Origin: Candidatus Brachybacterium merdavium | GTDB taxonomy: Bacteria > Actinomycetota > Actinomycetes > Actinomycetales > Dermabacteraceae | DNA length: 64,000 bases | NCBI GenBank assembly: GCA_019118275.1 | Contig: DWZH01000042.1 | Coordinates: 58,654 to 122,653 of the forward strand | Direction of reading: 5' to 3' | In this document: one piece after another, positions 26,294 through 35,384 of the stretch | How the letters are laid out: every line of letters starts with the position of its first letter | How positions within the stretch are numbered: the stretch's first letter is position 1 | Program-made: the position numbers and the translations under genes | Notes under the pieces: generated by a model | Database searches by the model: none | What the model saw: the letters and a program-made list of their open reading frames with translations, nothing else | Told to the model about the DNA's origin: nothing

Positions 26294-26961
26294 GCCGGCT
26301 CCCCGAGATGGAGTCGGCGGTCGGCGAGCTTCTCGAGCAGACGAGGGCTGTGGGTGGCGATGACCAGGGCGGTCCCGCCGTCGGCCCGGGCCCGGACCGC
26401 ACGGATCACCAGGTCCAGCCGCTCGGGGTCCAGGCGCTGCTCCGGCTCGTCCAGCAGAAGCACCTGGCAGGGCCGGGCGAGCGTCAGGGCCAGGGCCACC
26501 AGCTGGGACTGACCACTGGAGACCTCATGCGGGAAGCGACGCGCGAGGGAGGTGATCGCGAACTCCTCGAGCAGAGCCTGCGCCGTCTCCCGGGCCGCGG
26601 CGGCGCTGGCGCCCCAGGTGGCGGCGACGAACTGGAGGTGCTCGACCACGGTGAGGTCGCGTGCGGTCTGGGGCGCGCCGATCAGGGCGGCGAGGGAGGC
26701 GCGGTGACGGCGGTCGCGGTCGTCGGGAACCCTCCCCATGACGGTCACAGTGCCGGCCGTCGGGTTGAGCAGGCCTGCCAGGGCGCGCAGGAGCGTGGTC
26801 TTGCCCGAACCATTGGCACCGGTGATGGCGAGGACCTCCCCGGCCCCGACGTACCCGGTGGTCTCTCGCAGCAGCACCGTCTCGTCGACGATCACGCCCA
26901 CTCCGTCGAAGGCCGCCGCCGGGGTGCTCGGGCCGCCGGGGACGGGTGAAGAGAAGTGCAT
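26290..26961 (-). CDS. ABC transporter ATP-binding protein
   Basis: This 223-residue ATPase leads a three-gene minus-strand operon with a permease and a methyltransferase. Walker A is ITGANGSGKTTLLRALAG near residue 48, the signature is EVSSGQSQLVALALTLARP (SSGQS instead of LSGGQ), and Walker B is VLLLDEPEQRLDPERLDL, followed by ATHSPRL. The Q-loop region reads ALIGAPQTARDLTVVEHL. The start ATG has CAGGA four bases upstream. The domain is complete but short, as in CcmA-like exporters. The substrate is unknown. Confidence 0.88.
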   Translation of the reverse strand: MHFSSPVPGGPSTPAAAFDGVGVIVDETVLLRETTGYVGAGEVLAITGANGSGKTTLLRALAGLLNPTAGTVTVMGRVPDDRDRRHRASLAALIGAPQTARDLTVVEHLQFVAATWGASAAAARETAQALLEEFAITSLARRFPHEVSSGQSQLVALALTLARPCQVLLLDEPEQRLDPERLDLVIRAVRARADGGTALVIATHSPRLLEKLADRRLHLGEPA

Positions 26962-27319
26962 GGTCCTGATTCGACACCATCACAGGGCCTGCGGGCATCC
27001 TCCCTTGGTCGTCGGCAACCCGCGCCGTCGGTCGCGGCTGGGTGTGGAGGCCGCGCCGCTGCCGCACGGGTCACCGTGCACTCGGCCCGGAGACGTCACA
27101 TACTGGACTTTGCGTCATATCCATGCGATCATGTGGTAGCCGCCGTAGGTGTTGCCGCCCTGTCTCCGCAGGTTGAGCAGCACTCGAGCCACCCCGATGC
27201 CGCCGCCGCAACGACCGTGTCCCGTTGCGCCCGATGCCGGGAGAGGCCGCCGCGAGCGACCTGTGTCCACAGGTCCGCGGTACCGGTGAGGCATTCGACC
27301 AACGAGGAGGAGCCCACCT
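26962..27319. other. Divergent intergenic region between the ABC operon and the CarD-like gene
   Basis: This 358-bp spacer should contain both divergent promoters. I see no strong hairpin, tRNA or riboswitch, and no convincing -35/-10 pair. The only clear element is GAGGAGG eight to nine bases before the TTG start of the CarD-like gene. Open frames in the region are shadows without family matches. Confidence 0.5.
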
Positions 27320-27940
27320 TTGTCCGTTGCCGCCAAGACCGCGAAGACTGCTGCGAAGAAGACCAGGAAGTCCGACGCGAAGACCAAGACCGCACGTCCC
27401 GCCCAGGCCGACTCCCGCGTCGTGACCATCGGTGACATCCTGGCCCACCCCGTGCACGGTCCGGTGCGCGTGCTCGCCCACCGCGAACGCACCGTGCGCG
27501 GTGAGAGGCGCGAATACGTCGACCTCGAGGTGATCGGCGACGCCATGCGGATCTCCGTGCCCAGCGACGACGGTCAGATCGTCGGCATGCGCGACCTGCT
27601 CAGCGAGAAGGAGATCACCGAGGTGCTGGACTGGCTCCAGGAGACGGCGCCGGAGCGTCCCAAGCGCGAGACCTGGGCGCACCGCATGAAGTCCCTGACC
27701 ATGCAGCTGCAGTCCGGCAAGCTCAGCGAGCGGGTCAGCGTGATCCGCTACATCCTGCAGGCCTCCGGCATCTCGCCCAAGAGCCTCGCAGAGCGCAACA
27801 TGCTGCGTTCGGCGCTGGACCCCCTGGCCACCGAGATCGCGATCGCCCGCGGGATCGAGAAGGACGCCGCCGAGCAGCTGCTGGTCGAGACCGCAGCGCT
27901 CGGGGCCCCGACCGCGGAGGACGAGAAGGTCGCCGCCTGA
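27320..27940 (+). CDS. CarD-family RNA-polymerase-binding protein (divergent second copy)
   Basis: This is a paralogue of the canonical CarD encoded at 42405. It is 206 residues with a TTG start and GAGGAGG upstream. Residues 1-32 form a basic Ala/Lys tail (AAKTAKTAAKKTRKSDAKTK) absent from CarD. The CarD_CdnL_TRCF-like RNAP-interaction domain (about 34-85) has IGDILAHPVHGPVRVLAHRERTV and EYVDLEVIGDAMRISVP. A helical C-terminal DNA-binding domain retains a tryptophan at the equivalent position (ETWAHRMKSL versus NWSRRYKAN in CarD) and extends about 25 residues further. It is monocistronic and convergent with an MFS gene. Role inferred: modulating promoter opening at a subset of promoters or conditions. 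Confidence 0.82.
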   Translation: MSVAAKTAKTAAKKTRKSDAKTKTARPAQADSRVVTIGDILAHPVHGPVRVLAHRERTVRGERREYVDLEVIGDAMRISVPSDDGQIVGMRDLLSEKEITEVLDWLQETAPERPKRETWAHRMKSLTMQLQSGKLSERVSVIRYILQASGISPKSLAERNMLRSALDPLATEIAIARGIEKDAAEQLLVETAALGAPTAEDEKVAA

Positions 27941-27966
27941 CCACACCTGCTCGGACCGGCCCCGTC

Positions 27967-29280
27967 TCACCGCCCCCGGGTGCTCCCGGAGGGCGTGAGG
28001 CGGGGCAGTGCCCGCGCCAGCCACGCTCCCCCGGCCACACAGAGCGCACCGGTGACTGCGCCGGCCACCGCGACCGGGGCCACCACGGTGATGCCGGTGA
28101 CCAGCAGCGGAGCGGTCAGCCGGCCCGCGCCCATCAGGGTGTTCCACCAGGCCAGGTACCGGGTGCGGTCATGGACGGGGGACACGTCGATGCCCAGGGT
28201 CATCACGATGCCGCTGCCCAGACCATTGCCCACGGCGATCACCATGCTCGGCACGAGCAGCGCGACCACCGCGGCGGTCACGCCGTCCCCCGCGAGCGCC
28301 TGGGTCATCACCGCCAGCAGCAGGTAGCCCGCCCCGTTCACCAGGGCGCAGGGCACGGCGACCGCCACGCGTCCGTAGCGGTCCATCAGGGTCCCCGCGG
28401 GGATCACCAGCAGGATCTCGATCACGGCGCTGACGCCGAAGACGATCGAGACCCACATGGACTCCAGCCCCAGTGAGGCACCCAGCAACGGGATGATCAC
28501 CGGCCGGTTCACGCGTGAGATCATCACCGGCGCGATCCCCACCCCGACCATGACCATCCGTGACAGCACCGCCCGGGTCAGACGGGTCCGGGCCTGGCTG
28601 GGCCGGGGACGCCGCCCCCGCGGCGCGGACCGGCCGCCCCGCAGCTCTCCGGCTGGCAGGAAGGTCGCCACCATCACGGTCGCCCCGCACGCGGTGACCG
28701 CATACAGCACGAACACCCCGGTGTCGTGGCCCAGCGCCAGCACCAGCGCGCCCAGCAACGGCCCCGCCACCTGGCCGATCCGGATCACCCCGCCGAACAT
28801 GGTCATGCCCCGGGCCCTCATGGCCGGCGGCAGCGCCGTGCCCAGATACGACTGCCGCCCCAGCATCCACACCTGGGCGCTGGCGGCCATCATGGTCAGC
28901 AGTCCCACCAGGGTCAGTTGGTGGGCGAGGCCCGCCCCCGCCTCGAGCCCGTGCGAGATCACCGTGAACGCCACCAGATTGGCCACCACCAGCAGGCTGC
29001 CGGTGGTCACCAGGGCGGGACGTGCGCCGACCCGGGAGATCAGCCGGCCGGCCGGGATGGGGCCGAGGAAGGAGGCGATTCCGAAGATCGTGGTCAGCGC
29101 CGCTGCCTGCGGTACCGAGAACCCCAGCTGCAGCGCCAGCAGCGGGATCACGGGCATCAGCGCGGCCTGGCCGGTGAACTCCAGCAGCGAGGGGATGTAC
29201 ACCGAAGGCGCCAGGGACCGGATGACCTGCGAGGTGGTGCGCGGCGACCGCTCGGCAGGGGGCGGGGCGGACGCGGTCAC
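27967..29280 (-). CDS. Major facilitator superfamily transporter
   Basis: This 437-residue protein has about 12 hydrophobic segments with a basic cytoplasmic central loop (RSAPRGRRPRPSQARTRL near residue 210). SFLGPIPAGRLISRVGARPAL near residue 73 corresponds to the MFS motif A region, and GTLMDRYGRVAVAVP is its counterpart in the second half. It resembles drug or sugar efflux members, but the substrate is not evident. I chose the GTG at 29280; CACACT lies six bases upstream, a weak match to the leaderless signature. The ORF track start (29316) adds 12 residues lacking a ribosome binding site. It is divergent from a small NAD(P)-binding protein gene. Confidence 0.85.
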   Translation of the reverse strand: MTASAPPPAERSPRTTSQVIRSLAPSVYIPSLLEFTGQAALMPVIPLLALQLGFSVPQAAALTTIFGIASFLGPIPAGRLISRVGARPALVTTGSLLVVANLVAFTVISHGLEAGAGLAHQLTLVGLLTMMAASAQVWMLGRQSYLGTALPPAMRARGMTMFGGVIRIGQVAGPLLGALVLALGHDTGVFVLYAVTACGATVMVATFLPAGELRGGRSAPRGRRPRPSQARTRLTRAVLSRMVMVGVGIAPVMISRVNRPVIIPLLGASLGLESMWVSIVFGVSAVIEILLVIPAGTLMDRYGRVAVAVPCALVNGAGYLLLAVMTQALAGDGVTAAVVALLVPSMVIAVGNGLGSGIVMTLGIDVSPVHDRTRYLAWWNTLMGAGRLTAPLLVTGITVVAPVAVAGAVTGALCVAGGAWLARALPRLTPSGSTRGR

Positions 29281-29342
29281 CGGCCGAGTGTGACACCCGA
29301 TAGTGAGCCGGGGCAAACACTCTCGAAGGGCGGGCTCTCCGG

Positions 29343-29348
29343 TAGGTT
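29343..29348 (+). promoter_or_regulatory. -10 element of a leaderless promoter
   Basis: TAGGTT-CGTGTC-ATG places transcription start at the ATG of the NAD(P)-binding protein gene. No Shine-Dalgarno sequence is present. Confidence 0.55.
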
Positions 29349-29354
29349 CGTGTC

Positions 29355-29996
29355 ATGACGAGCAGCAGCATCACGGTGATCGGCGCGGACGACCCCCTCG
29401 GCGAGGCGGTGGTGCGGGAGGCTTTGGTGAGGGGGCTGCTCGTGCAGGCCACGGCAGTGCATCCCGAGCAGCTGCCGAGGCTCTCGCCCACACTGAGGGT
29501 GGTGCGCGCCCGGCCCGCGGTCCAGCATGAGCTGGTCCCCGCGATCAGCGGCACCGACGCGGTGGTGCTGGGATTGTCGCCGCGGCTCGGCTCCGAGCCG
29601 ACGATGCGGGTGACCGACGCGGCGATCGCGACGGCCCGAGCGATGCGCGCGGCGGGGGTGCCGCGCCTGATGGCCGCCTCGAGCCTGGATCTGGCCGGCC
29701 CGTCGGCCGCGCCGAACGCCCTGCGCTCGCTGCTCGCCCCGGTCCACGATCGTCTCCACCACGGCGGGCTGCAGGATCTGCGCCGCCTCGAGCGGCTGCT
29801 GGCGAGCTCCGGGCTGGACTGGACCGTCCTGCGCGCCGGGCAGCTGGTGGACCTGCTGGGCACCCGGGAGCAGCGGGTCGTGCCCGTCGAGACCGGCGCC
29901 AGCCGCACCCTGGCCCGCGAGGATCTCGCGCGCGCCCTGGTGGATCAGGCGCTGCGGCCCGGCGAGGAGCCCCGGGTGCTGGCGGTCACCGCCTGA
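29355..29996 (+). CDS. NAD(P)-binding protein of the atypical SDR/NmrA-like group
   Basis: This 213-residue Rossmann protein has an altered dinucleotide motif VIGADDPLGEAVVREAL near residue 8 (GxxxxxGxxV), then AVVLGLSPRLGS, AAGVPRLMAASSLDL near residue 107, and SGLDWTVLRAGQLVD near 155, the pattern of NAD(P)H-binding (PF13460-type) proteins. No catalytic YxxxK is visible, so it may be a sensor or an atypical reductase. Its 3' end overlaps the convergent SRPBCC gene by 11 bases. Function unknown. Confidence 0.75.
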   Translation: MTSSSITVIGADDPLGEAVVREALVRGLLVQATAVHPEQLPRLSPTLRVVRARPAVQHELVPAISGTDAVVLGLSPRLGSEPTMRVTDAAIATARAMRAAGVPRLMAASSLDLAGPSAAPNALRSLLAPVHDRLHHGGLQDLRRLERLLASSGLDWTVLRAGQLVDLLGTREQRVVPVETGASRTLAREDLARALVDQALRPGEEPRVLAVTA

Positions 29997-30678
29997 GGTG
30001 GGGGGCCGGGTCATCGCCCCCGGCCCGGTAGGCCGCCACCGTCTCCCGTTCCCCGCGACGCGCGGTGTGCTCATCGACGCCCACTGCCATCGCCTGGGCC
30101 GCCCAGCGCACCGCCCAGGCCCGTAGGTGCTCCCCGCCCTCCCGTCCGGCCAGCCACTGCGCCGTCGGGACGGGCACATCGCGCAGGCAGGCCGCCCGCC
30201 ATCCACCGGTGGCCGCAGCCAGGCGCACCAGCGCCAGCTCCCAGCCGATCGCCACCAGACCGGGGCCGTACCGGCTCACCACCGGGGCGCCGATCATCGC
30301 CGAATGGGCCAGGCGCAGCGAGGTGGAACCGTCGTCCTCGGGATCCAGCCGGATCATCAACGGTTCAGGGTCGGAGCCCGGCGCCGGCGTGAGCTCGAGC
30401 ACCATCTTGTGCGGCGCCTCGACCTCGAGGATCCGGCATTCCACCCCTCCGGGCAACTGGAGCCGGCCGCCCTCGCGCAGCTCGCCGCTGACGGGTCCGT
30501 ACCACTGGGCGAGCCGATCCAGGCGGCTCAGCATCGGCCACAGCTGAGCGGGCGCCTGTCCGAGCGTGGTGGTGAGCGTGAACGCGGCGCGTACCGTCGA
30601 CCGCGGCCCGGGCAGCTCGTCCATCTCGAGCCGCCGTCGCACCGCCTCGACGATCGGCGGCGACTGGGTGAGCGTCAT
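29986..30678 (-). CDS. SRPBCC (START-like) family protein
   Basis: This 230-residue protein has an AHSA1/START-like ligand-binding fold. FTLTTTLGQAPAQLWPMLSRLDRLAQWYGPVSGEL near residue 33 is the characteristic beginning, followed by beta-rich GGRLQLPGGVECRILEVEAPHKMVLELTPA. I chose the ATG at 30678 because GAGGAGA lies four to five bases upstream; the ORF track start at 30711 adds 11 residues. The C-terminal 70 residues are helical and Arg-rich. Such proteins bind small hydrophobic ligands or act as Hsp90-ATPase-activator-like folds; no specific function can be named. It is convergent with the preceding gene. Confidence 0.75.
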   Translation of the reverse strand: MTLTQSPPIVEAVRRRLEMDELPGPRSTVRAAFTLTTTLGQAPAQLWPMLSRLDRLAQWYGPVSGELREGGRLQLPGGVECRILEVEAPHKMVLELTPAPGSDPEPLMIRLDPEDDGSTSLRLAHSAMIGAPVVSRYGPGLVAIGWELALVRLAAATGGWRAACLRDVPVPTAQWLAGREGGEHLRAWAVRWAAQAMAVGVDEHTARRGERETVAAYRAGGDDPAPHLRR

Positions 30679-30849
30679 GTTCTCCTCGGAGGGTCGGCCC
30701 CTGCTCCGCACCGGCGTGCGCGGCGGCGCGCGGGAGCGGACGACGGCAGGTTAGCCGACACGGACCGTCCGTGCCATGGGCAGAGGTCCTCCGGGCCGCG
30801 CCGGGGAGGGTTCCTATCCGGGCCCTAGGATCGGGCCCGGGCCCGTAGC

Positions 30850-31596
30850 ATGGCCGATGTGACTGACGTGGGAACTTTCCGAGCGGCCGACTACACCGCC
30901 CATCTCTTCGACCTGGACGGCGTGATCACGCCGACCGCCGAGGTGCACATGCGAGCCTGGGCCCAGATGTTCACCGATTTCCTCTCCAGCCGCGGCTCGA
31001 GCACGCCGTACACCGATCAGGACTACTTCGCCTACGTCGACGGACGTCCGCGGTACGACGGAGTGCGCACCTTCCTGGCATCGCGCTCCATCGAGCTGCC
31101 CGAGGGCGAGGACACCGACCCCTCCACCCAGCCCCTGGGCGAGGAGACCGTCCGCGGCCTGGGCAATCGCAAGAACGACCTGGTACTGGACCTGATCCGC
31201 ACCGCAGGTGTACAGCCCTACCCCGGCACCGTCGCCTTCCTCGACGCGCTCCCCGCCGCGGCCCGCCTGGCGATCGTCTCCTCCTCCCGCAACGCCCGGG
31301 AGGTGCTGCGGGGGACGGGCCTGCTAGACCGCTTCGAGCACATCGTGGACGGCAACGTCGCCGCCCAGGAGGGCCTGCCCGGCAAACCCGCACCGGACAC
31401 CTACGTGCGCGCCGCCGAGCTGCTCGGCGTCCCCCTCGGCGAGACCGTGGTCTACGAGGACGCCGTCTCCGGGGTCCAGGCCGGGGCCGACGGCCGCTTC
31501 GGGGCGGTGATCGGGGTCGACCGGGGCGTCGGCCACCAGGCCCTGTCCGACGCCGGTGCGACGCTCGTCGTCGCCGACCTCGAGGAGATCACATGA
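30850..31596 (+). CDS. pgmB: Beta-phosphoglucomutase-like HAD hydrolase
   Basis: This enzyme most likely converts beta-glucose 1-phosphate to glucose 6-phosphate. It is 248 residues with the HAD nucleophile in FDLDGVITPT near residue 19, TTxxS-type motif II IVSSSRNAREVL, Lys in GLPGKPAPDTY, and motif III VYEDAVSGVQAG. The helical cap is about 100 residues. The stop overlaps the GH65 phosphorylase start (ATGA). A GTG nine bases downstream (30859), preceded by TAGCAT seven bases earlier, is an alternative leaderless start. Together the pair would phosphorolyse a disaccharide and feed glycolysis. Confidence 0.85.
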   Translation: MADVTDVGTFRAADYTAHLFDLDGVITPTAEVHMRAWAQMFTDFLSSRGSSTPYTDQDYFAYVDGRPRYDGVRTFLASRSIELPEGEDTDPSTQPLGEETVRGLGNRKNDLVLDLIRTAGVQPYPGTVAFLDALPAAARLAIVSSSRNAREVLRGTGLLDRFEHIVDGNVAAQEGLPGKPAPDTYVRAAELLGVPLGETVVYEDAVSGVQAGADGRFGAVIGVDRGVGHQALSDAGATLVVADLEEIT

Positions 31597-34157
31597 GCCG
31601 CCTGCGCTCGGTGCCCACCGATCCGGTCGACCGCCTCCACCTGCCGGTCGACGAGTGGCGCCTGGTCGAGTCCCGCCCCAATGGCGATCTGGGCCTGATG
31701 GAGACCCTGTTCGTCACCGCCAACGGCTTCCTGGGGATGCGCGGCATCCCCGAGGAGGGGCGCGATGCCGAGCACCACGGCACCTTCCTCAACGGCTTTC
31801 ACGAGACCTGGCCCATCAACCACGCCGAGTCCGCTTTCGGGTTTGCCCGGACCGGGCAGACCATGATCTCGGTGCCCGACTCCTCGGTGATGAAGCTGTA
31901 CGTCGACGACGAGCCGCTGCTGCTGTCGATCGCGGACGTGGTCGAGTACGAGCGGTGGATCGACTTCCGCGAGGGCGTGCTGCGCCGCGAGCTGGTGTGG
32001 CGCACCCCGGCGGGCAAGCACGTGAAGGTCTCCACCTCCCGCATGGTCTCCTTCACCCAGCGGCACCTGGCGCTGATGACCATGGAGATCACCATGCTCG
32101 ACGGGGAGGCCCCGGTGGCGGTCTCCTCGCAGATCATCAACCGCGAGGACATCGCCGACGACTTCGGCCACGGCCGCGGCCGGAAGCCCCAGGACAGCTC
32201 CGGGCCGATCACCGACAAGGACGACCCCCGTCAGACCACGGCCTTCACCCACCGGGTGCTGGAGCCCCAGCAGGACTGGCACTCCAGCCGCCGCATGCTC
32301 CTGGGGTACCGGGTGGCCGACTCCGGCATGACCCTGGCGGTCGGCGCCGATCACGCGGTGGAGTCCGACGTCGAGGTCGAGCAGCTGATCGACACCATGC
32401 CCGACCTGGGCCGGCACATCTTCCGCGCCAACCTGGCCGCGGGCGACACCCTGACCGTCCGCAAGGCCGTGGCCTACCACTCCTCCCGCTCCGTCCCGCA
32501 CCGCGAGCTGTTCGACCGTTGCCGTCGCACCCTGGACCGGATCCGCACGGAGGGCTTCGGCAAGCAGTATCAGGACCAGCGCGACTACCTCCACGACTTC
32601 TGGACGCGCTCGGACGTCGAGCTGCCGGGCCAGCCCGTGGAGCAGCAGGCCACCCGCTGGTGCCTGTACCAGCTGGCGCAGTCCTCGGCCCGCTCGGACC
32701 AGTGGGGGATCCCCGCCAAGGGCGTCACCGGCTCGGGCTATGAGGGCCACTACTTCTGGGACACGGAGATCTACGTGGTTCCGTTCCTGACCTTCACCTC
32801 TCCGACCTGGGCGCGCAACGCTTTGCGGTTCCGCTCCAATCTGCTGCCCAAGGCCCGCGAGCGCGCCCGGGAGCTGAACCAGCGCGGCGCCCTGTTCCCC
32901 TGGCGGACCATCAACGGGGACGAGGCTTCGGCCTACTACGCGGCCGGCACCGCGCAGTACCACATCAACGCCGACATCTCCCACGCCTTCGCCCAGTTCG
33001 TGGACGTCACGGGGGACCTCGACTTCCAGCGTCGCGACGGGGTGCGGGTGCTGGTGGAGACTGCGCGGCTATGGGCCGACCTGGGCTTCTGGCGGATCAC
33101 CGGGGACGGCGACGCCAGCTTCCAGATCCATGGCGTGACGGGGCCGGATGAGTACACGACAGTGGTGAACAACAACATGTTCACCAACGTCATGGCCCGC
33201 CACAACCTGCGCCGGGCGGCCCGGGCGGTGCGCGAGCTGCGGACCGCTGATCGCGCCGCCTACGACTCGCTGGTGGCCGAGCTGGGACTCGATGAGCTGG
33301 AGCTGGAGCAGTGGGACGCCTGTGCGGACGGCATGCACGTCGCCAAGGACGAGTCCTTGGGGATCCATCTCCAGGAGGACCGGTTCCTGGATCGTGAGGT
33401 GTGGGATCTCTCGGCCACCCCGCCGGAGGCCTTCCCGCTGCTGCTGAACTTCCATCCGCTGGTGATCTACCGCTTCCAGGTCCTCAAGCAGGCCGATGTG
33501 GTGCTGGCTCTGTTCCTGCGCGGCAGTGAGTTCACCGACGCGGAGAAGCGCGCCGACTTCGAGTACTACGACCCGCTCACCAGCGGAGACTCCTCCCTGT
33601 CGGCGGTGGTGCAGTCGATCATGGCGGCGGAGGTGGGTCACCAGAAGGCGGCCATGGACTACTTCCGGGCCGGGCTGTTCGTGGACCTGGGCAACCTGCA
33701 TGGCAACACCCCCGACGGCGTGCACATCGCCTCGGCCGGCGGTGTGTGGAACGCGCTGGTGCACGGTTTCGGGGGGATGCGGCAGGACGAGGGTGAGATC
33801 TCCTTCGACCCTCGCCTGCCCGATGCCTGGCCCGAGCTGGTCTTCCCGCTGACGGTGCGCGGCTCCCGGTTCCGGGTGCGGCTGCTGCGCGAGGAGATCA
33901 GCCTGACCCTCGAGACGGGTGACCAGCTCGAGGTGAGTGTGCGGGGCCAGCGGGTCACGGTCACACCCGAGGGCGTCACCGTGCCCCTCGAGCATCAGGG
34001 CCCGGTCCTCGACGACGCGGTGCTGGCCTCCCCTGTCGGCCTCGGTGACAAGCGCGCGGACGGCTCGATCGTCACCTCCTTCGTGCCGAAGGACCCCGAC
34101 GACCCCTGGGAGTTCCCCATCCACACCGACCCCGACGACATCATCGAGGCCGGCTGA
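31593..34157 (+). CDS. Glycoside hydrolase family 65 disaccharide phosphorylase
   Basis: This 854-residue cytoplasmic inverting phosphorylase acts on an alpha-glucoside such as maltose, trehalose or kojibiose and releases beta-glucose 1-phosphate. The N-terminal beta-sandwich (about 1-300) contains NGFLGMRGIPEEG. The (alpha/alpha)6 barrel carries GYEGHYFWDTEIYVVPF near residue 385 and the general acid in TGPDEYT at E520. The C-terminal jelly roll has GGVWNALVHGFGGMR and FDPRLPDAWPEL. It is translationally coupled to beta-phosphoglucomutase, the expected partner. Distinguishing maltose from trehalose phosphorylase needs comparison of the specificity loop. Confidence 0.9.
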   Translation: MSRLRSVPTDPVDRLHLPVDEWRLVESRPNGDLGLMETLFVTANGFLGMRGIPEEGRDAEHHGTFLNGFHETWPINHAESAFGFARTGQTMISVPDSSVMKLYVDDEPLLLSIADVVEYERWIDFREGVLRRELVWRTPAGKHVKVSTSRMVSFTQRHLALMTMEITMLDGEAPVAVSSQIINREDIADDFGHGRGRKPQDSSGPITDKDDPRQTTAFTHRVLEPQQDWHSSRRMLLGYRVADSGMTLAVGADHAVESDVEVEQLIDTMPDLGRHIFRANLAAGDTLTVRKAVAYHSSRSVPHRELFDRCRRTLDRIRTEGFGKQYQDQRDYLHDFWTRSDVELPGQPVEQQATRWCLYQLAQSSARSDQWGIPAKGVTGSGYEGHYFWDTEIYVVPFLTFTSPTWARNALRFRSNLLPKARERARELNQRGALFPWRTINGDEASAYYAAGTAQYHINADISHAFAQFVDVTGDLDFQRRDGVRVLVETARLWADLGFWRITGDGDASFQIHGVTGPDEYTTVVNNNMFTNVMARHNLRRAARAVRELRTADRAAYDSLVAELGLDELELEQWDACADGMHVAKDESLGIHLQEDRFLDREVWDLSATPPEAFPLLLNFHPLVIYRFQVLKQADVVLALFLRGSEFTDAEKRADFEYYDPLTSGDSSLSAVVQSIMAAEVGHQKAAMDYFRAGLFVDLGNLHGNTPDGVHIASAGGVWNALVHGFGGMRQDEGEISFDPRLPDAWPELVFPLTVRGSRFRVRLLREEISLTLETGDQLEVSVRGQRVTVTPEGVTVPLEHQGPVLDDAVLASPVGLGDKRADGSIVTSFVPKDPDDPWEFPIHTDPDDIIEAG

Positions 34158-34244
34158 GCCCACGGTGCGCAGGCAGACGGGGCAGGTGGCGTAAGCTCCT
34201 GCCCCGCCCATCCCTGCCTCACCTGCACGATCTCCAGGAGCGCC

Positions 34245-35384
34245 ATGAGCACCTCCAGGCCCCGTCGGCCCCGCCCGGTGGTGGAGTACCCCCGGCCGCG
34301 GCTGAGCGTCCTGCACGTGCTGAACCGGGTACGGATGCGCCTGCTGGAGATCCAGGTGTGGGACGTGGCCGGCACGATGACCTTCTACGCGGTGCTCTCG
34401 CTGTTCCCCGGTGCCGTCGCGGTGGTCTCCTTGATGTCGATGATCGGCATCAGGGCCGAAGCCGTCGACGCCCTGGCGAGCATGGTCACCGAGGTCTTCC
34501 CCTCGCTGGACCCGCGCCCGTTCATCAGCGCCATCCTGGCGGTCACCTCCACCGGTGGCGGCATGCTGGGGTTGACCCTGGGCCTGGCCGGGTCGCTGCT
34601 GTCGGCCTCCAATGGGGTGGCCGCGTTCCACCGCGCCCTGCACCGCGTCTTCGACACCCGCGAGGGGCGCCCCTTCCTGTGGTTCCGCACGATCGTGTTC
34701 GGCGAGACGGTGCTGATCGTATCGGTGGTGCTGCTGGTGATCGGCATGGTGATCGTGGGCGGTGAGGCCTCGCAGCGCCTGGGTTCGCTGATCGGCATCC
34801 CCCAGCTCGCCTTCGACGCCTGGAACCTCATCAAATGGCCGATCCTGCTGGTGATCCTGATCATCGGGGTCTCGCTGGCCTACTACCTGTTCCCCAATGT
34901 GCGGCTGCCTCGCTACCGGCTGATGACCCTGGGCTCGACGCTGTCGGTGCTGGTGCTGTTCGGCTCCGCCCTCGCCCTGGGGCAGCTGATGGACCACGCG
35001 GCCCGTTTCACCGAGGTGCTGAGTGTCCTCAACGGCCTGATCGGCATCCTGCTGCTGCTGTGGATCGCCAACATCGTGATCATCTCCGGTGCGGCCCTGG
35101 ACGCCGAGTTCCTGCGCGCCCGGCAGATCGCCTCCGGCCTGCACGCCTGGCACACGCTCCAGCTGGAGCCGCACGCCACCCACACCATCGACTTCCTGGC
35201 CGACGACTCCGCCCAGGCAGAGCGGCTGGGGCGGGCGGTCGCCGGTTCCGTGCGTGAGGGCACCCCGCTGCACCGCGAACGCGGTCCGTGGATCGTCGAT
35301 TCCCACCATCTGCTGGCGGTCAACCCGCCGCGCCGTCGCAGCCGCTCCGCCGACCCATCGACCTCAGGAGACGCCCAGTCATGA
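34245..35384 (+). CDS. YihY/BrkB family inner membrane protein
   Basis: This 379-residue membrane protein has about six hydrophobic segments. The family signature runs through WDVAGTMTFYAVLSLFPGAVAVVSLM near residue 43, then GVAAFHRALHRVFDTREGRPFLW and AYYLFPNVRLPRYRLMTLGS, ending with WIANIVIISGAALDAEF. Cytoplasmic tails are about 30 and 85 residues. It was once called ribonuclease BN by mistake; the real function is unknown, with export or barrier roles proposed. CCAGGAG lies four bases before the ATG. Its stop overlaps the def start (ATGA). Confidence 0.88.
   Translation: MSTSRPRRPRPVVEYPRPRLSVLHVLNRVRMRLLEIQVWDVAGTMTFYAVLSLFPGAVAVVSLMSMIGIRAEAVDALASMVTEVFPSLDPRPFISAILAVTSTGGGMLGLTLGLAGSLLSASNGVAAFHRALHRVFDTREGRPFLWFRTIVFGETVLIVSVVLLVIGMVIVGGEASQRLGSLIGIPQLAFDAWNLIKWPILLVILIIGVSLAYYLFPNVRLPRYRLMTLGSTLSVLVLFGSALALGQLMDHAARFTEVLSVLNGLIGILLLLWIANIVIISGAALDAEFLRARQIASGLHAWHTLQLEPHATHTIDFLADDSAQAERLGRAVAGSVREGTPLHRERGPWIVDSHHLLAVNPPRRRSRSADPSTSGDAQS

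Noticed and set aside
33069-35309. 746-residue minus-strand ORF over GH65/YihY
   Set aside because: Antisense shadow spanning two well-supported genes.
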